Assembly (NCBI GenBank): GCA_949126835.1
Contig: OX421499.1
Coordinates: 9,771,069 to 9,835,068, forward strand
Reading direction: 5' to 3'
Length of the DNA: 64,000 bases
DNA from: Anisus vortex
Taxonomy: Eukaryota; Mollusca; Gastropoda; Planorbidae
Made by a program: the position numbers and the translations under genes. Below, piece by piece: positions 9,905-20,384 of this stretch; the first letter of the stretch is position 1, and each line of letters opens with the position of its first letter. The notes under the pieces are model-generated. The model did not search any database, was not told the origin of the DNA, and saw nothing but the letters and a program-made list of their open reading frames with translations.

Positions 9905-10800
9905 ACAAATTAAAAAAGAGCGGTAAGGTTCATTACTAATGAATATTCACAACTGACAACAATAGTTAAATCACTAAACCAGGACTTAACCACCATGATG
10001 AATAAACATGTCCAAACTAAAATAACATCCATCAAGAACCATTGCCCTGGAAAAACAACACGCTTAAGTAGATTTCGAGACGCAAGTAATGAGCTTTGCA
10101 AAAAGCAAAAACTACCAACAGAGCTGTATACTGAGAACGCTTCAAAAACATCAAGAAAAAAGCCAGACTAACTAATCGACAGAGCTACCAGAACTATGTT
10201 AAAAAGACCCCCCACCAACAACACCTGATATCCAAATTTAAGATGACCCAACGACGCGCAGCACATCACATCCTACAGGATTAGATCGTCAAAACAAGCG
10301 CCCAACTCCACCTTGAGCCCCTACGACACCGCAGAGCGGTAAACAAAGTCACCATGATGTACAGCAGTGGTCGGCAACCTTTTGATAATAGTGTGCCAAA
10401 GTGTGATTCCTTTTCCTTCAGCGTGCCAACAGCCTAAAGGTCAACATGCAGCACCAATCGGTTTCTTGTAGAGGAGACTTGAATTGCCTTTTTTTTTAGT
10501 CTCCTCATGCCTTAGAAAATCGCTCTGCGTGCCAAGTCTGATAGGCGTGCCGTAGGTTGCCGATCACTGATGTACAGGATCATGAATAGCCACGTGGACA
10601 TGTCCACACAGTTATGTCGCATCTAACAAGTGTCTCGCTCGACCAGAAGTTATCAGCTCAAACTGCATGTTCCACACGCACGCACGCACCGATGTTTATA
10701 AATAATCTTTTAGTCCATCGGCTATTAAACTGTGGAACACATTGAACCAAGTCTCCAACACTGCACCTCTCTGTAACGACTTTTAAATAGCTACTAAAAT
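9905..10800 (+). pseudogene. relic of non-LTR retrotransposon(s), MITE-interrupted
   Basis: Conceptual translation across frames gives pieces typical of LINE proteins. About 9905-9975 resembles the post-RT segment (RFITNEYSQL). About 10140-10200 resembles an endonuclease-RT linker (RFKNIKKKARLTNRQSYQNY). About 10240-10620 resembles a C-terminal domain (QRRAAHHILQD, LEPLRHRRAVNKVTMMY), and about 10710-10790 ends with FSPSAIKLWNTL and a stop. It has many frameshifts and stops and probably large internal deletions. The C-terminal domain is split at 10365 by a MITE with exact target duplication. No RT catalytic core remains. Confidence 0.6.
10365..10569. mobile_element. hAT-type MITE, 205 bp, intact ends
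   Basis: Terminal inverted repeats read CAGTGGTCGGCAACCT and AGGTTGCCGATCACTG. The flanking 8 bp ATGTACAG occurs at 10357-10364 and 10570-10577, an exact 8-bp target-site duplication typical of hAT elements. It is non-coding and inserted in a LINE relic. Related copies lie at 8.4, 12.1, 19.3, 31.6, 38.7 and 54.4 kb. Confidence 0.93.
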
Positions 10801-10927
10801 ATTGGACTTGGATAGCTATACATTGTAGAGACACAAACTGGAATCCCAGTGCATTGGTAGCAAATCATTAAAAATTGTAAACTACTTTCCTTGTCAAACG
10901 GAGCGGGGGGGGGGGGGGGTCCTCCAC

Positions 10928-11103
10928 CAGGGGCGAAGCCAAACATTTTTTTCCAGAGGGAGGAGGGGGGTGTACTTTTGCGTGACGAACATTTACCAAT
11001 TATTTTTTTTGCGAATTTAGTACATATTAAAAAAATAAAAAAGTTAGAAAAAATATTTTTAGAAGCTACCCCCAGACCCCCCTCCCATATTGCTCCGCCC
11101 CTG
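10928..11103. mobile_element. short MITE with CAGGGGCG ends
   Basis: Its inverted ends are CAGGGGCGAAGCC and the complement of GCTCCGCCCCTG. The 8-bp flanks are TCCTCCAC and GTCTCCAC (6 of 8 match), which suggests an old hAT-like insertion. The interior is A/T-rich and non-coding, next to a G run at about 10906-10919. Confidence 0.6.
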
Positions 11104-11519
11104 GTCTCCACAGGATATCAACAGAACATTACTTAGGTCTGTATCTCTTTCTGAATAATTTCCCTCTCCTTAAATCAATGTCCAAAGAATTATACTGGGC
11201 CCATGCACACACTAATCAAAGAAATCAATAAAACATTCCAGTGTTTTGGTAAAAAAATGTATCTAATTAAAAATTAAATAAAAAATCTTCTGATTGACCA
11301 ATTTAAATGAAATAAAAACGTTAAAATAGCATATTTTATTCGGTCTCATAGTCAACATCTCCTAGGCTACGATATTTCAGTTAACAGCAGTAAAAAACGG
11401 AAATAAATAATGGATGCACAGATAGCATTTCCGGCGGCTTTCGGCCGCTCTAGGTGTTAGCGATAGAAGCGTCTTTCGGCGGCTCTAGGCATTAAAGCCT
11501 TAATGAAATAAAAATCTCC
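11104..11519. other. unassigned stretch with short GC-rich duplicate
   Basis: Mostly AT-rich. Near 11430-11485 a motif TTTCGGC(C/G)GCTCTAGG occurs twice about 38 bp apart, immediately upstream of the U2-like sequence and possibly part of the same repeat. Confidence 0.35.
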
Positions 11520-11760
11520 TGCTTCTCGGACTTTTGGCTAAGGTTGATCCCTCTGGCTTCCTCACACAACGTGTAGATCTTCTCCGCCTTGTGCGATTAG
11601 ATCTTGCACTCATCTTCTCCGCCTTGTGCGATTAGATTTTTCACAACTGTGTAGGAGGTCTGAGTTACCCCAACCCCCGAGCTACGGCTCCCTAAAACTA
11701 TACGATGCCTAGTAGGCCCAAAGGCGGGGCAAGGAGGTCAAACACCGACGCGCCTCCTAC
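11520..11760 (+). repeat. U2 snRNA-like 5' end fused to a repeat (candidate U2-derived SINE)
   Basis: The stretch from 11520 reads GCTTCTCGGACTTTTGGCTA, which matches the conserved 5' end of U2 snRNA with a single substitution. The homology stops after about 23 nt: the branch-point-recognition region and later U2 stems are missing. The following GC-rich sequence holds two copies of CTTCTCCGCCTTGTGCGATT (near 11579 and 11613). A truncated U2 fused to unrelated sequence fits an snRNA-derived SINE or retropseudogene, not a working snRNA gene. Confidence 0.6.
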
Positions 11761-12049
11761 CGGAAATAAAAAAAAAGTAGAGAATTTTTATCTGGTGAAA
11801 TAATATATTGACAATGTAAAAACTTAAAACTCATTTAGAAATAAACAATTAATTAGTATGAACGTTCAGTAATTAGTTGTTTTTTTTTGTTGTAATAAAT
11901 GAAAAAAAAACGAAAGATGATAATCACAACCTTGTTTTTTTTTTTTAAATTTAAATATAAAACGCTTAACGTTTTTTGTCTATAAAAAGTTCCTGTGCTA
12001 TTGGCCTTGTTCTTACTACGGCGCTAAATAAATATCTTATAAAAATATA
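11761..12049. other. unassigned AT-rich stretch
   Basis: Poly-A and poly-T runs only; no gene or repeat family is recognised. Confidence 0.4.
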
Positions 12050-12140
12050 GAAGATCGGGTCTGCTTTCAGGCTGTTTGCGCGCTGAATGATTTAGAAATC
12101 CTATTCTGGCACACTATTAGCAAAAGGTTGTCGACCCCTG
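12050..12140. mobile_element. partial hAT-type MITE
   Basis: It matches the end of the copy at 19333-19518 (GAATGA.TTAGAAATCCTA, then GGTTG.CGACCCCTG). Only this end is recognisable. It abuts a LINE fragment at 12141. Confidence 0.65.
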
Positions 12141-12378
12141 GTCTAGAGGACATATGGTCATAGAGTAAAGTAGTAATAATCATTAAAGCATTAAACTCTA
12201 ATTTAGAAATACAACACAATAACAACCTGTTGCAATTATCAGATAAACGTAATGCATATAAGTACTCTTTCTTCTCTAATGGCATCCGGGCAAGGAATAG
12301 GTTACTTTAACAAACCAGGAAAACCATTTTCTTAACATTATTTAAATCATTAATAACGATGAAAGACTAGACCCGGAG
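12141..12378 (+). pseudogene. fragment of CR1/L2-type LINE 3' end
   Basis: It is homologous to the plus-strand complement of about 59980-60250: frame fragments resemble SKVVII, NSNLEIQ, NAYKYSFF and the sequence before the stop. It has a deletion and several substitutions, and is non-functional. Confidence 0.7.
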
Positions 12379-12469
12379 GCAGCATTTGGCCCCTACGGGT
12401 GATCACTCCCGCTAAGCTTGAGAGGCTTTACTTTGCACATCACCGTTACTCACCTCCCCTAGTTTTTTT

Positions 12470-12745
12470 CTTGAAAAGGTCCCACTGTTTTCTTAAAGGA
12501 CCGCCCTTTTAAGTCTTAAGAGAGTCCAACTTCTTAGCATTTAAAATGTCCCACTTTTTACAATTCATAAATAGGTCAAAGTTTTATTCATGAAAAAGAC
12601 CTAAGCTTTTGTTATCGAAAAGGTCCCTCTTAATATTTTTGTTCTTAAAACGACAAAAAGGAACCACTCTCTGTCATTGGAAAAACAACAATGTTTATCT
12701 TAAAAAGGCGCCATTTATTGGAAAATGGGTCTAGGGGGAGCGTCC
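12470..12745. repeat. strongly decayed tandem repeat, ~25-35-bp unit
   Basis: About nine imperfect repeats of a motif like AAAAGGTCCCACTTTTT follow one another with irregular spacing. Divergence is high and the boundaries are approximate. Confidence 0.45.
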
Positions 12746-12785
12746 GCACCTGTCCTCCCCCCTCTCCCGGCTACGCTATTGGCTG

Positions 12786-13085
12786 CGACGTTCATCACTA
12801 GTGAATCTTCACAACTGACAAGTGTTGACACCAATATTTAAATCACTAAACCTAGAAACACTAGAGGACAGACGGGCAAAGACTAAAGTAGTAATAATAC
12901 ATCACATATATTACACTACTCAAAGAGACATAACAATTGCATATGAGTTCTGTTTCTTTCTGAACGGTATCCGAGCATGGAATGGGTTAACTGAACAAAC
13001 CAGGACAAGCAACAACTTATCAGCACTAAAATCTCAAATCAAATTGCAAGACTTAAGAAATCTGCAAGCCACTAATAAGAATCGA
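12786..13085 (+). pseudogene. fragment of CR1/L2-type LINE C-terminus
   Basis: It translates to a C-terminal LINE segment with FKSLNLETLEDRRAKTKVVI and, after a deletion, FFLNGIRAWNGLTEQTR. It closely parallels the end of the LINE protein at 59987-60298. It is 5'-truncated, internally deleted and followed directly by the 36-bp array. Confidence 0.8.
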
Positions 13086-13160
13086 GTTAAGAATGAGTTT
13101 GTACTGAGTGATGCTACGAAGTAAACAAAAGGAAGTATGGAAAGGTTTTGACCAGTTACA

Positions 13161-13986
13161 GCACAGACACTCTAAGGAGAGGCAGTCAATGTTATGGCAC
13201 TGGCACTCTAAGGAGAGGCAGTCAATGTTATGGCACTGGCACTCTAAGGAGAGGCAGTCAATGTTATGGCACTGGCACTCTAAGGAGAGGCAGTCAATGT
13301 TATGGCACTGACACTCTAAGGAGAGGCAGTCAATTTTATGGCACAGGCACTCTAAGGAGAGGCAGTCAATTTTATGGCACAGGCACTCTAAGGAGAGGCA
13401 GTCAATTTTATGGCACAGGCACTCTAAGGAGAGGCAGTCAATTTTATGGCACAGGCACTCTAAGGAGAGGTAGTCAATTTTATGGCACAGGCACTCTAAG
13501 AAGAGGCAGTCAATTTTATGGCACTGGCACTCTAAGGAGAGGCAGTCAATGTTATGGCACTGACACTCTAAGGAGAGGCAGTCAATTTTATGGCACAGGC
13601 ACTCTAAGGAGAGGCAGTCAATTTTATGGCACAGGCACTCTAAGGAGAGGCAGTCAATTTTATGGCACAGGCACTCTAAGGAGAGGCAGTCAATGTTATG
13701 GCACAGACACTCTAAGGAGAGGCAGTCAATTTTATGGCACAGGCACTCTAAGGAGAGGCAGTCAATTTTATGGCACAGACACTCTAAGGAGAGGCAGTCA
13801 ATTTTATGGCACAGGCACTCTAAGGAGAGGCAGTCAATTTTATGGCACAGGCACTCTAAGGAGAGGCAGTCAATTTTATGACACAGGCACTCTAAGGAGA
13901 GGCAGTCAATTTTATGGCACAGGCACTCTAAGGAGAGGCAGTCAATGTTATGGCACAGACACTCTAAGGAGAGGCTGTCAATGTTT
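13161..13986. repeat. minisatellite, 36-bp unit, ~23 copies
   Basis: Units contain CACTCTAAGGAGAGGCAGTC followed by AAT(T/G)TTATGGCAC and AGG, TGG, AGA or TGA variants. Because the unit is 12 codons, one plus-strand frame stays open from 13148 to 14005 and would read as a 12-residue repeat built on TLRRGSQFYGTG. No promoter, signal or flanking gene supports expression. A base change (GGC to GGT) near 13470 and one GGA-to-AGA change show ordinary drift. Confidence 0.96.
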
Positions 13987-15014
13987 TTTGAGTCTAGACA
14001 TGTAGACTCAGTATTTTAAACAATTTGTTCATTCTAGAATTTTTCATATGTGACTTGACAATGATATACAAAAAACTATGTGCATATATTCTACTGTTAT
14101 ACAGATTTATGAGGTGCGATAGTAGAAATTATTTTATAATATATTCTATTGCTTATGTTAATTGTGTAATAAAACAACGTCATCAACTATAAAAGTCAGT
14201 TCGTGTTTGTCTCGGAATAGAGACTTAATATAATATAATCAAATAATATAAACGCGTATAAAGTAACATTTCATAAAAGTAAAGTTATTAAAAGTCGGGG
14301 TCCCTTAATTTATCAAGTTCTAATTGCTGGACATTATCTTGACATCAAAAGCCCCTTGCAAGTCATGGGTAAAAAGAAACTGCTGTCAACGCTTAAGGAG
14401 TTCCAAACTAAACAAATTCAGTTTTGAAACATATTTATGTTTTTCTGATTTAATTTTTTTAAAGAAACGTATTAATAGTGCATCTTTAATAAACCATTCA
14501 AATTTGAAAACGACAGATAAATCCAACGCACATTTCTACTCCAATATCTAGCCTAACCCTTGAGCAAAGATCCATTTTAAAATTGGAAAAGTTCCACATC
14601 TATCGGTGAAATCACATTTCTCAAAAATGACGGGCGGGGGTTGGGTATGTTTTGTGGTGGTGGGGGTTGTGTTAAAAACAATCATGTCAGAAATTTTAAT
14701 TCTTCCGATGCAGGAAGAAAACTTTACAAATTTTGAATAAAAAAAAATGCAACAATATTTTTTAAAATATGTTTACTCAATTTAGACAAAATCAACAGGA
14801 AATCTGTTTTCTTGAGATATTTTTTTCATTTGTAAATCTGTCATATCACGATGGAAGAAAAAACAAACTGAGCTATTCGCAATGTCTTTTATTTACATTA
14901 CATTTGTTGATCATGCTTTAATGTGTCATGTTTAAATAATGTGTATTATTATGCTAACATTTAAGTATAAATATATAAATCAAATAACTACTTGGAAATG
15001 TTTTCTAAAAAGAG
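13987..15014. other. unassigned AT-rich stretch
   Basis: No gene or repeat family is recognised. A short GT/G-rich tract lies at about 14630-14670. Confidence 0.4.
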
Positions 15015-15206
15015 ATGTGGTCAAAGTAGGAACGTTGTTAGTAGAGGAATGTTGCCATAAAAGGAATTTGATCTGAATAGGAATTAGACCAGAATAAAAT
15101 TTGGATCAGAATAGGAAAGTGATCAGAATATAAATTATGTCGAAATAGGAATGTGTGAGAATATTAATGTAGTCAGAATATAAATGGGCGAGAATAGGAA
15201 TTTACC
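15015..15206. repeat. decayed ~19-bp tandem repeat (left block)
   Basis: About ten imperfect copies of a motif like GATCAGAATAGGAATTT follow one another. The same motif reappears at 15855-15995, on the other side of the 42-bp array. Confidence 0.6.
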
Positions 15207-15223
15207 CGCCCAACCCCTCCCCA

Positions 15224-15268
15224 ATCTCTCTCTCTCTCTCTCACTCTCTCCCTCTCTCTCTCGCTCTT
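15224..15268. repeat. CT microsatellite
   Basis: A run of TCTCTC with a few interruptions. Confidence 0.9.
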
Positions 15269-15339
15269 ACCTCCCGTGTGAACTCATGTTCGTTTGTATG
15301 AGTGTGCAACCCTACCCATGTCTTATTTTTCAGTATAAA

Positions 15340-15637
15340 GAGATGTTTGTCTCCCTCCCGTGAGGTGAACTAGTCAACGAGGAGATGTTTGTCTCCCTCC
15401 CGTGAGATGAACTAGTCAACGAGGAGATGTTTGTCTCCCTCCAGTCAGGTGAACTAGTCAACGAGGAGATGTTTGTCTCCCTCCAGTCAGGTGAACTAGT
15501 CAACGAGGAGATGTTTGTCTCCCTCCAGTCAGGTGAACTAGTCAACGAGGAGATGTTTGTCTCCCTCCAGTCAGGTGAACTAGTCAACGAGGAGATGTTT
15601 GTCTCCCTCCCGTGAGATGAACTAGTCAACGAGGAGA
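15340..15637. repeat. minisatellite, 42-bp unit, ~7 copies
   Basis: Each unit reads GAGATGTTTGTCTCCCTCC, then C/A-GT-G/C-AG and GTGAACTAGTCAACGAG. The outer and inner units carry two slightly different forms. GGAGA-TGTTTG-TCTCC forms a short stem-loop in each unit. The 42-bp length keeps frames open on both strands; I see no evidence that they are used. Confidence 0.96.
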
Positions 15638-15854
15638 CCACCAGTTACGGTAAATTTCTATATATTACTTGTTCGAAGTTCTAATGTTTTGATGTATCTA
15701 TTTGTCGCATTGGATTTATGAATGTTTTTAATGGCTATATACCTCTGACATCATTTGTTCTTGTTAGTTGAAGGCTGTTTGTGTGTGCGAAGAACGACAA
15801 CTCTGTAAGTGTCTAACTACAACATTAAAAACACCCACTCTTTAAGACCCTTAG
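15638..15854. other. unassigned spacer
   Basis: Short spacer between the 42-bp array and the right-hand block of the ~19-bp repeat. Nothing is recognised. Confidence 0.4.
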
Positions 15855-15995
15855 ACGTAACAAGTCCGAATAGGAATGCATCAAGAACTGAAAAGTAGCC
15901 AGAGTAAGAATGTAGTATGAATATGGTCAGGATTGGAATTTGATCAGAATAAGAGCTTAGCCAGTATAGGAATATGTCAGAATTTTGATCCAACC
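15855..15995. repeat. decayed ~19-bp tandem repeat (right block)
   Basis: Imperfect GTCAGAATAGGAATNTG-type motifs as in 15015-15206, in the same orientation. Confidence 0.55.
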
Positions 15996-16139
15996 TTTCA
16001 GAGAAATTATGGATTAACATTAAGAATTTCGTCATGGACCTTTCAATTATGTCTAGAACTAGTAGGATACTAGCACTGGTATCTATTACAAGTTGACCTA
16101 AATGTCTTTCTTCAAGGTCAAAATTTCACAAACTTACTG

Positions 16140-16375
16140 TCTTTAGATCAGTCCCATATCAACATTAAAAATCAACACTGAAAGCCCTGATCAACATTAG
16201 CCTTCAACACATAATTCCCATATCAACATTCACCATCTACTATGTTACTATGGCATCCAATATCAACATCCACCATCCAATATCAGCATTCACTATCAGT
16301 ACTGGCACTCCATATCAACATTCACAATCAACATTGGTAACCCATATCAGCATTCAACATGACGGCCCTCTCAGT
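16140..16375. repeat. decayed tandem repeat around CCATATCAACATTCA
   Basis: About ten imperfect, irregularly spaced copies of CATATCAACATTCACCAT-like sequence occur. Unit length is variable. Confidence 0.55.
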
Positions 16376-16705
16376 GTGAAGTTCAACGCTAATTAAACCT
16401 GACAGGTTTAAAACTAATTCAAGTTGTAAAAAGCTTGTTTTTCTGTCTGCCAGGAACGATTAGTGATAGAACACAGTTGTTTGTATGATTTCCAGGTGCG
16501 TACATTTGTTTAAAATGACTCTTGAAAAATCTTAAATTGTAGGAAAAATTATGTCATAGCTGTTAGACATTTACACAGACTGTAACAGCTTTTTCCTTTT
16601 CTTTTAATTGCACACGTAGCCACGTCCGTGTTTAGATCAGAGATGCAGAAAGAGATCGAAACTACGGGAATATTTGCATTATAGTATAGCACAAAAGCCT
16701 TTGGT
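16376..16705. other. unassigned stretch
   Basis: No gene or repeat family is recognised between the decayed repeat and the 14-bp array. Confidence 0.4.
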
Positions 16706-17901
16706 TAATAACTTGGGTCTAATAACTTAGGTCTAATAACTTAGTTCTAATAACTTAGTTCTAATAACTTAGATCTAATAACTTAGGTCTAATAACTTAG
16801 TTCTAATAACTTAGGTCTAATAACTTAGGTCTAATAACTTAGTTCTAATAACTTAGGTCTAATAACTTAGGTCTAATAACTTAGTTCTAATAACTTGGGT
16901 CTAATAACTTGGGTCTAATAACTTGGGTCTAATAACTTGGGTCTAATAACTTAGTTCTAATAACTTAGATCTAATAACTTAGGTCTAATAACTTAGATCT
17001 AATAACTTAGGTCTAATAACTTAGGTCTAATAACTTAGATCTAATAACTTAGTTCTAATAACTTAGGTCTAATAACTTAGTTCTAATAACTTAGTTCTAA
17101 TAACTTAGGTCTAATAACTTAGTTCTAATAACTTAGGTCTAATAACTTAGTTCTAATAACTTAGGTCTAATAACTTAGTTCTAATAACTTAGTTCTAATA
17201 ACTTAGGTCTAATAACTTAGTTCTAATAACTTAGGTCTAATAACTTAGTTCTAATAACTTGGGTCTAATAACTTAGGTCTAATAACTTAGTTCTAATAAC
17301 TTGGGTCTAATAACTTGGGTCTAATAACTTGGGTCTAATAACTTGGGTCTAATAACTTAGTTCTAATAACTTAGGTCTAATAACTTAGTTCTAATAACTT
17401 AGGTCTAATAACTTAGTTCTAATAACTTAGGTCTAATAACTTAGGTCTAATAACTTAGTTCTAATAACTTGGGTCTAATAACTTGGGTCTAATAACTTGG
17501 GTCTAATAACTTGGGTCTAATAACTTGGGTCTAATAACTTAGGTTTAATAACTTTGGTCTAATAACTTAGGTCTAATAACTTAGTTCTAATAACTTGGGT
17601 CTAATAACTTGGGTCTAATAACTTGGGTCTAATAACTTGGGTCTAATAACTTGGGTCTAATAACTTAGGTTTAATAACTTTGGTCTAATAACTTAGGTCT
17701 AATAACTTAGTTCTAATAACTTGGGTCTAATAACTTGGGTCTAATAACTTAGGTTTAATAACTTTGGTCTAATAACTTGGGTCTAATAACTTAGGTCTAA
17801 TAACTTAGTTCTAATAACTTGGGTCTAATAACTTTGGTCTAATAACTTAGGTTTAATAACTTTGGTCTAATAACTTAGGTCTAATAACTTAGGTTTAATA
17901 A
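16706..17901. repeat. minisatellite, 14-bp unit, ~85 copies
   Basis: The unit is TAATAACTTAGGTC, with variants ending AGTTC, AGATC, GGGTC, TGGTC and AGGTT. In the right half a nine-unit (126-bp) higher-order block appears twice from about 17470: five GGGTC units, then AGGTT, TGGTC, AGGTC and AGTTC. Units carry TAA stops in several frames, so it is non-coding. Confidence 0.97.
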
Positions 17902-18264
17902 ACAAACTGCGAGAAATTTATAGAATTTTATAAATTACAATAAACAGAAAGCTATAATAATATAAAAATATAATTGTTAATTATTTACTAAAAAACATTT
18001 AGGCAAGTAATTTAAAATAAATATTGTTATCGGGTTCAAAATACACATGTCTTTTTTATTTTGTAAAAAAAATTGGGCTATCCCTAACTGAGAGTCGAAC
18101 ACCCGTCGCATCCATGTCTAAAATATAATTATTAAATTTTACTTACTGAAAACATTTAAGGAAATTCTTAACAATCTTTAAAAAAAAATAATATTAATGG
18201 AAATGTAAAAAAGTTGCCAAGTAATATTGTTATTATTTAAAAAGAAAAAAACACACACTTTTCA
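17902..18264. other. unassigned AT-rich stretch
   Basis: Very AT-rich. A short tRNA-B-box-like complement (GAGTCGAACACCC) near 18092 may be part of an old SINE but is too short to call. Confidence 0.3.
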
Positions 18265-18330
18265 GTGGGGATTAGAACTCAAGTCACCCTCATGGCAGTT
18301 TGGGGACGCTAACCACTCAGCTTAGAGGGA
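18265..18330 (-). repeat. decayed tRNA-like SINE head
   Basis: On the minus strand, it resembles a tRNA-derived head: a B-box-like complement GGGATTAGAACTC and an A-box side GCTAACCACTCAGCTT. It has no intact tRNA fold ends, and no body is recognised. Confidence 0.4.
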
Positions 18331-18994
18331 TTAATGGAGAAAGCGAGAATGCAAAAGTAAAATAAAATGAGGCAGTAAGGTCACGTGTCTTCCAATTAAC
18401 CAATGGGAATCGGAATGCACACACACACATCCTACTTTATATTATATATAAAGAGATGAAATTCCCTGAAATATTTGTTGACGAAGTAGATCAATATATA
18501 AATAAAACATTTGTATGTGAAACCACGTGATAAGCTTTTGAAGAAACACGCTTATCATTTAAAATAGATACACCTTACACTTAAATACTTACCTTTTTTC
18601 AAGTTAACGAGAATGATTTACAACGGCTGTGGATAAATTTATAGTTCTAGAATCTTATATCAGTATAATATTTTTGATGAGCATTAAGAAGAGTTTTCCA
18701 AGTGTCGTATAGGCTTATGAATGTATCGATAGAGATAAAGTCTGCAGATCCATGTGGATTTCCCGGATTTGTTCAGAATCATGTATTTGAATCTAGTACC
18801 GGTTCTGAACAATTTTTATCACCATACAAATTATCGTATTTTTAATAATCAAAATATCTAATCCATCAGAAAATAAATAAAAGTAAACCAATTAATATAA
18901 TACAATGTTGTTTTTACGTACTTGACTCAAATTTCTTTTGAATTTTCTCAAACTACGATCGTAGAAATATTTATTGAAATGTACAAACTTACAT
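18331..18994. other. unassigned AT-rich stretch
   Basis: No gene or repeat family is recognised. A small palindrome lies near 18444-18458. Confidence 0.4.
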
Positions 18995-19001
18995 CATTGC
19001 A

Positions 19002-19252
19002 CACGGTGGCCGAGCGGCAACGCGTTCGACAAGCGATCCGAAGGTTCAAAGATCGAATCCTGCTGCAGGCAAGGATTTTTTTCCCGGGAATCGAGGGTCT
19101 CCCTGAGTCTGACACTAGTTGGGGTAAAGTAAAAGCGGCTGGGCATTGTGCTGGCCACACATCACCTAGTATGCCATGGCCACAGAAACTAGTGAAACGC
19201 TGCTTCACCGGCCACATGATCAGTTTGGTCCGAAGGGTACTTTACTTACTAA
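19002..19252 (+). repeat. tRNA-derived SINE, family A, full-length-like
   Basis: The head has a Pol III A-box (TGGCCGAGCGGC, 19007-19018) and a B-box (GATCGAATCC, 19051-19060). The body contains GGCTGGGCATTGTGCTGGCC and ends with a GATCAGTTTGGTCCGAAGGG segment and an ACTTTACTTACT tail. The same body, reversed, occurs at 7.1, 29.6, 47.3, 48.9 and 52.9 kb, so it is a dispersed SINE, not a tRNA gene. Confidence 0.88.
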
Positions 19253-19332
19253 CGTACATCGGTGAGCAGGTTTATGGGTAATGTAATTAAATTATGTTGA
19301 GTTTTCTATTCCAACAGTGCGATGAAGTAAAG

Positions 19333-19518
19333 CAGGGGTCGGGAACCTACCGCACGCGTGCAACACTTGGCACGCAGATAGATTTTTAATGGCACGAATT
19401 CAGGACTCTTCTGCAAGAAATTGAGTGCTAAAGCAGAATTACTTTTAGGCTGTTGGCACGCTGAATGAGTTAGAAATCCTACCTTGGCACACCTTTATCA
19501 AAAGGTTGCTGACCCCTG
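19333..19518. mobile_element. hAT-type MITE, 186 bp
   Basis: Ends are CAGGGGTCGGGAACCT and AGGTTGCTGACCCCTG. The 8-bp flanks AAGTAAAG and AAGTAAAT match at 7 of 8 positions. Non-coding; the opposite internal orientation to the copy at 10365. Confidence 0.9.
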
Positions 19519-19526
19519 AAGTAAAT

Positions 19527-20384
19527 GATTTATTTGCATAGAAGTAATGAGTCCGCTAAATAAAATACTTGGTATTTTACCTCAATCATGTGATTTAATC
19601 AGATCTACATTAGGTAGTCACGGTTCAATGATTATGGGCACCCGCGGTTCGCGCCATGACGGCTTAATACCCTTTGCACCTCGTCGTGTTTGTTTATTAC
19701 ACCCAAAGGGATTCCGCTGGATACGGTCATTGCACAGCTGTCATGTATGTGTGGTAAAATCCCTCTCTTGTTAAAGTCGCGAGATGCCTTAAGGATAAGA
19801 TGGAAATCGGACTCCTGGCTTTATCTTTTATTGACAATCCCGCTTGATTAATAGCCCTGGTCGAAACAATAACCATCCCCAGAACGGAACTCCTCCCCCT
19901 TCACCTAACAAGAACCCGCTTTAAAAGATTGACTTATACCTCTTTGAAGGTTTATCCAAGGATGACCGCTGGTGACTAGATTGGATAATCTAGCCCTAGT
20001 TTGTACTTACATCAACCTCATAGCAATATTTAAAAAAGGGCGTCTGTCCCATTGTATATAAGAACTTACTGATTGGCCGAATAGCGATCCTTCCCATTGG
20101 TCTATTGACTGTCAGTTCATATTAACCAGATAATACATGGACTTCTAAAAAGTTTAAAGGCTGTAGTCAGGACAAAAGCATGTGAAGTATATCAAGGTTT
20201 TTCACAGAACCGGTTACCAGGTGCTGATATAAAATAAAATGAAAAATGTAAAATTTAATAATCCTAATTGTTATCAGTCCGTTTTGATTCAACCCGTAGA
20301 CTAGAAGAAATTGATCGATCTACTGAAATCTTGTGCTATAACCTATCTCTTATGCTTAAGAAAACATTTTGTAACAATACATAT
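19527..20384. other. unassigned stretch
   Basis: No gene or repeat family is recognised. Confidence 0.4.

Noticed and set aside
11520..11545. Functional U2 snRNA gene
   Set aside because: Only the first ~23 nt match. The branch-point-recognition and Sm regions are missing.
15330..15641. Small repeat protein in the 42-bp array
   Set aside because: Frames are open on both strands only because the unit is a multiple of three.
16706..17901. Telomere-like repeat (TTAGG-type)
   Set aside because: The 14-bp unit contains TTAGGTC but not the canonical TTAGGG array, and it is internal to the window.
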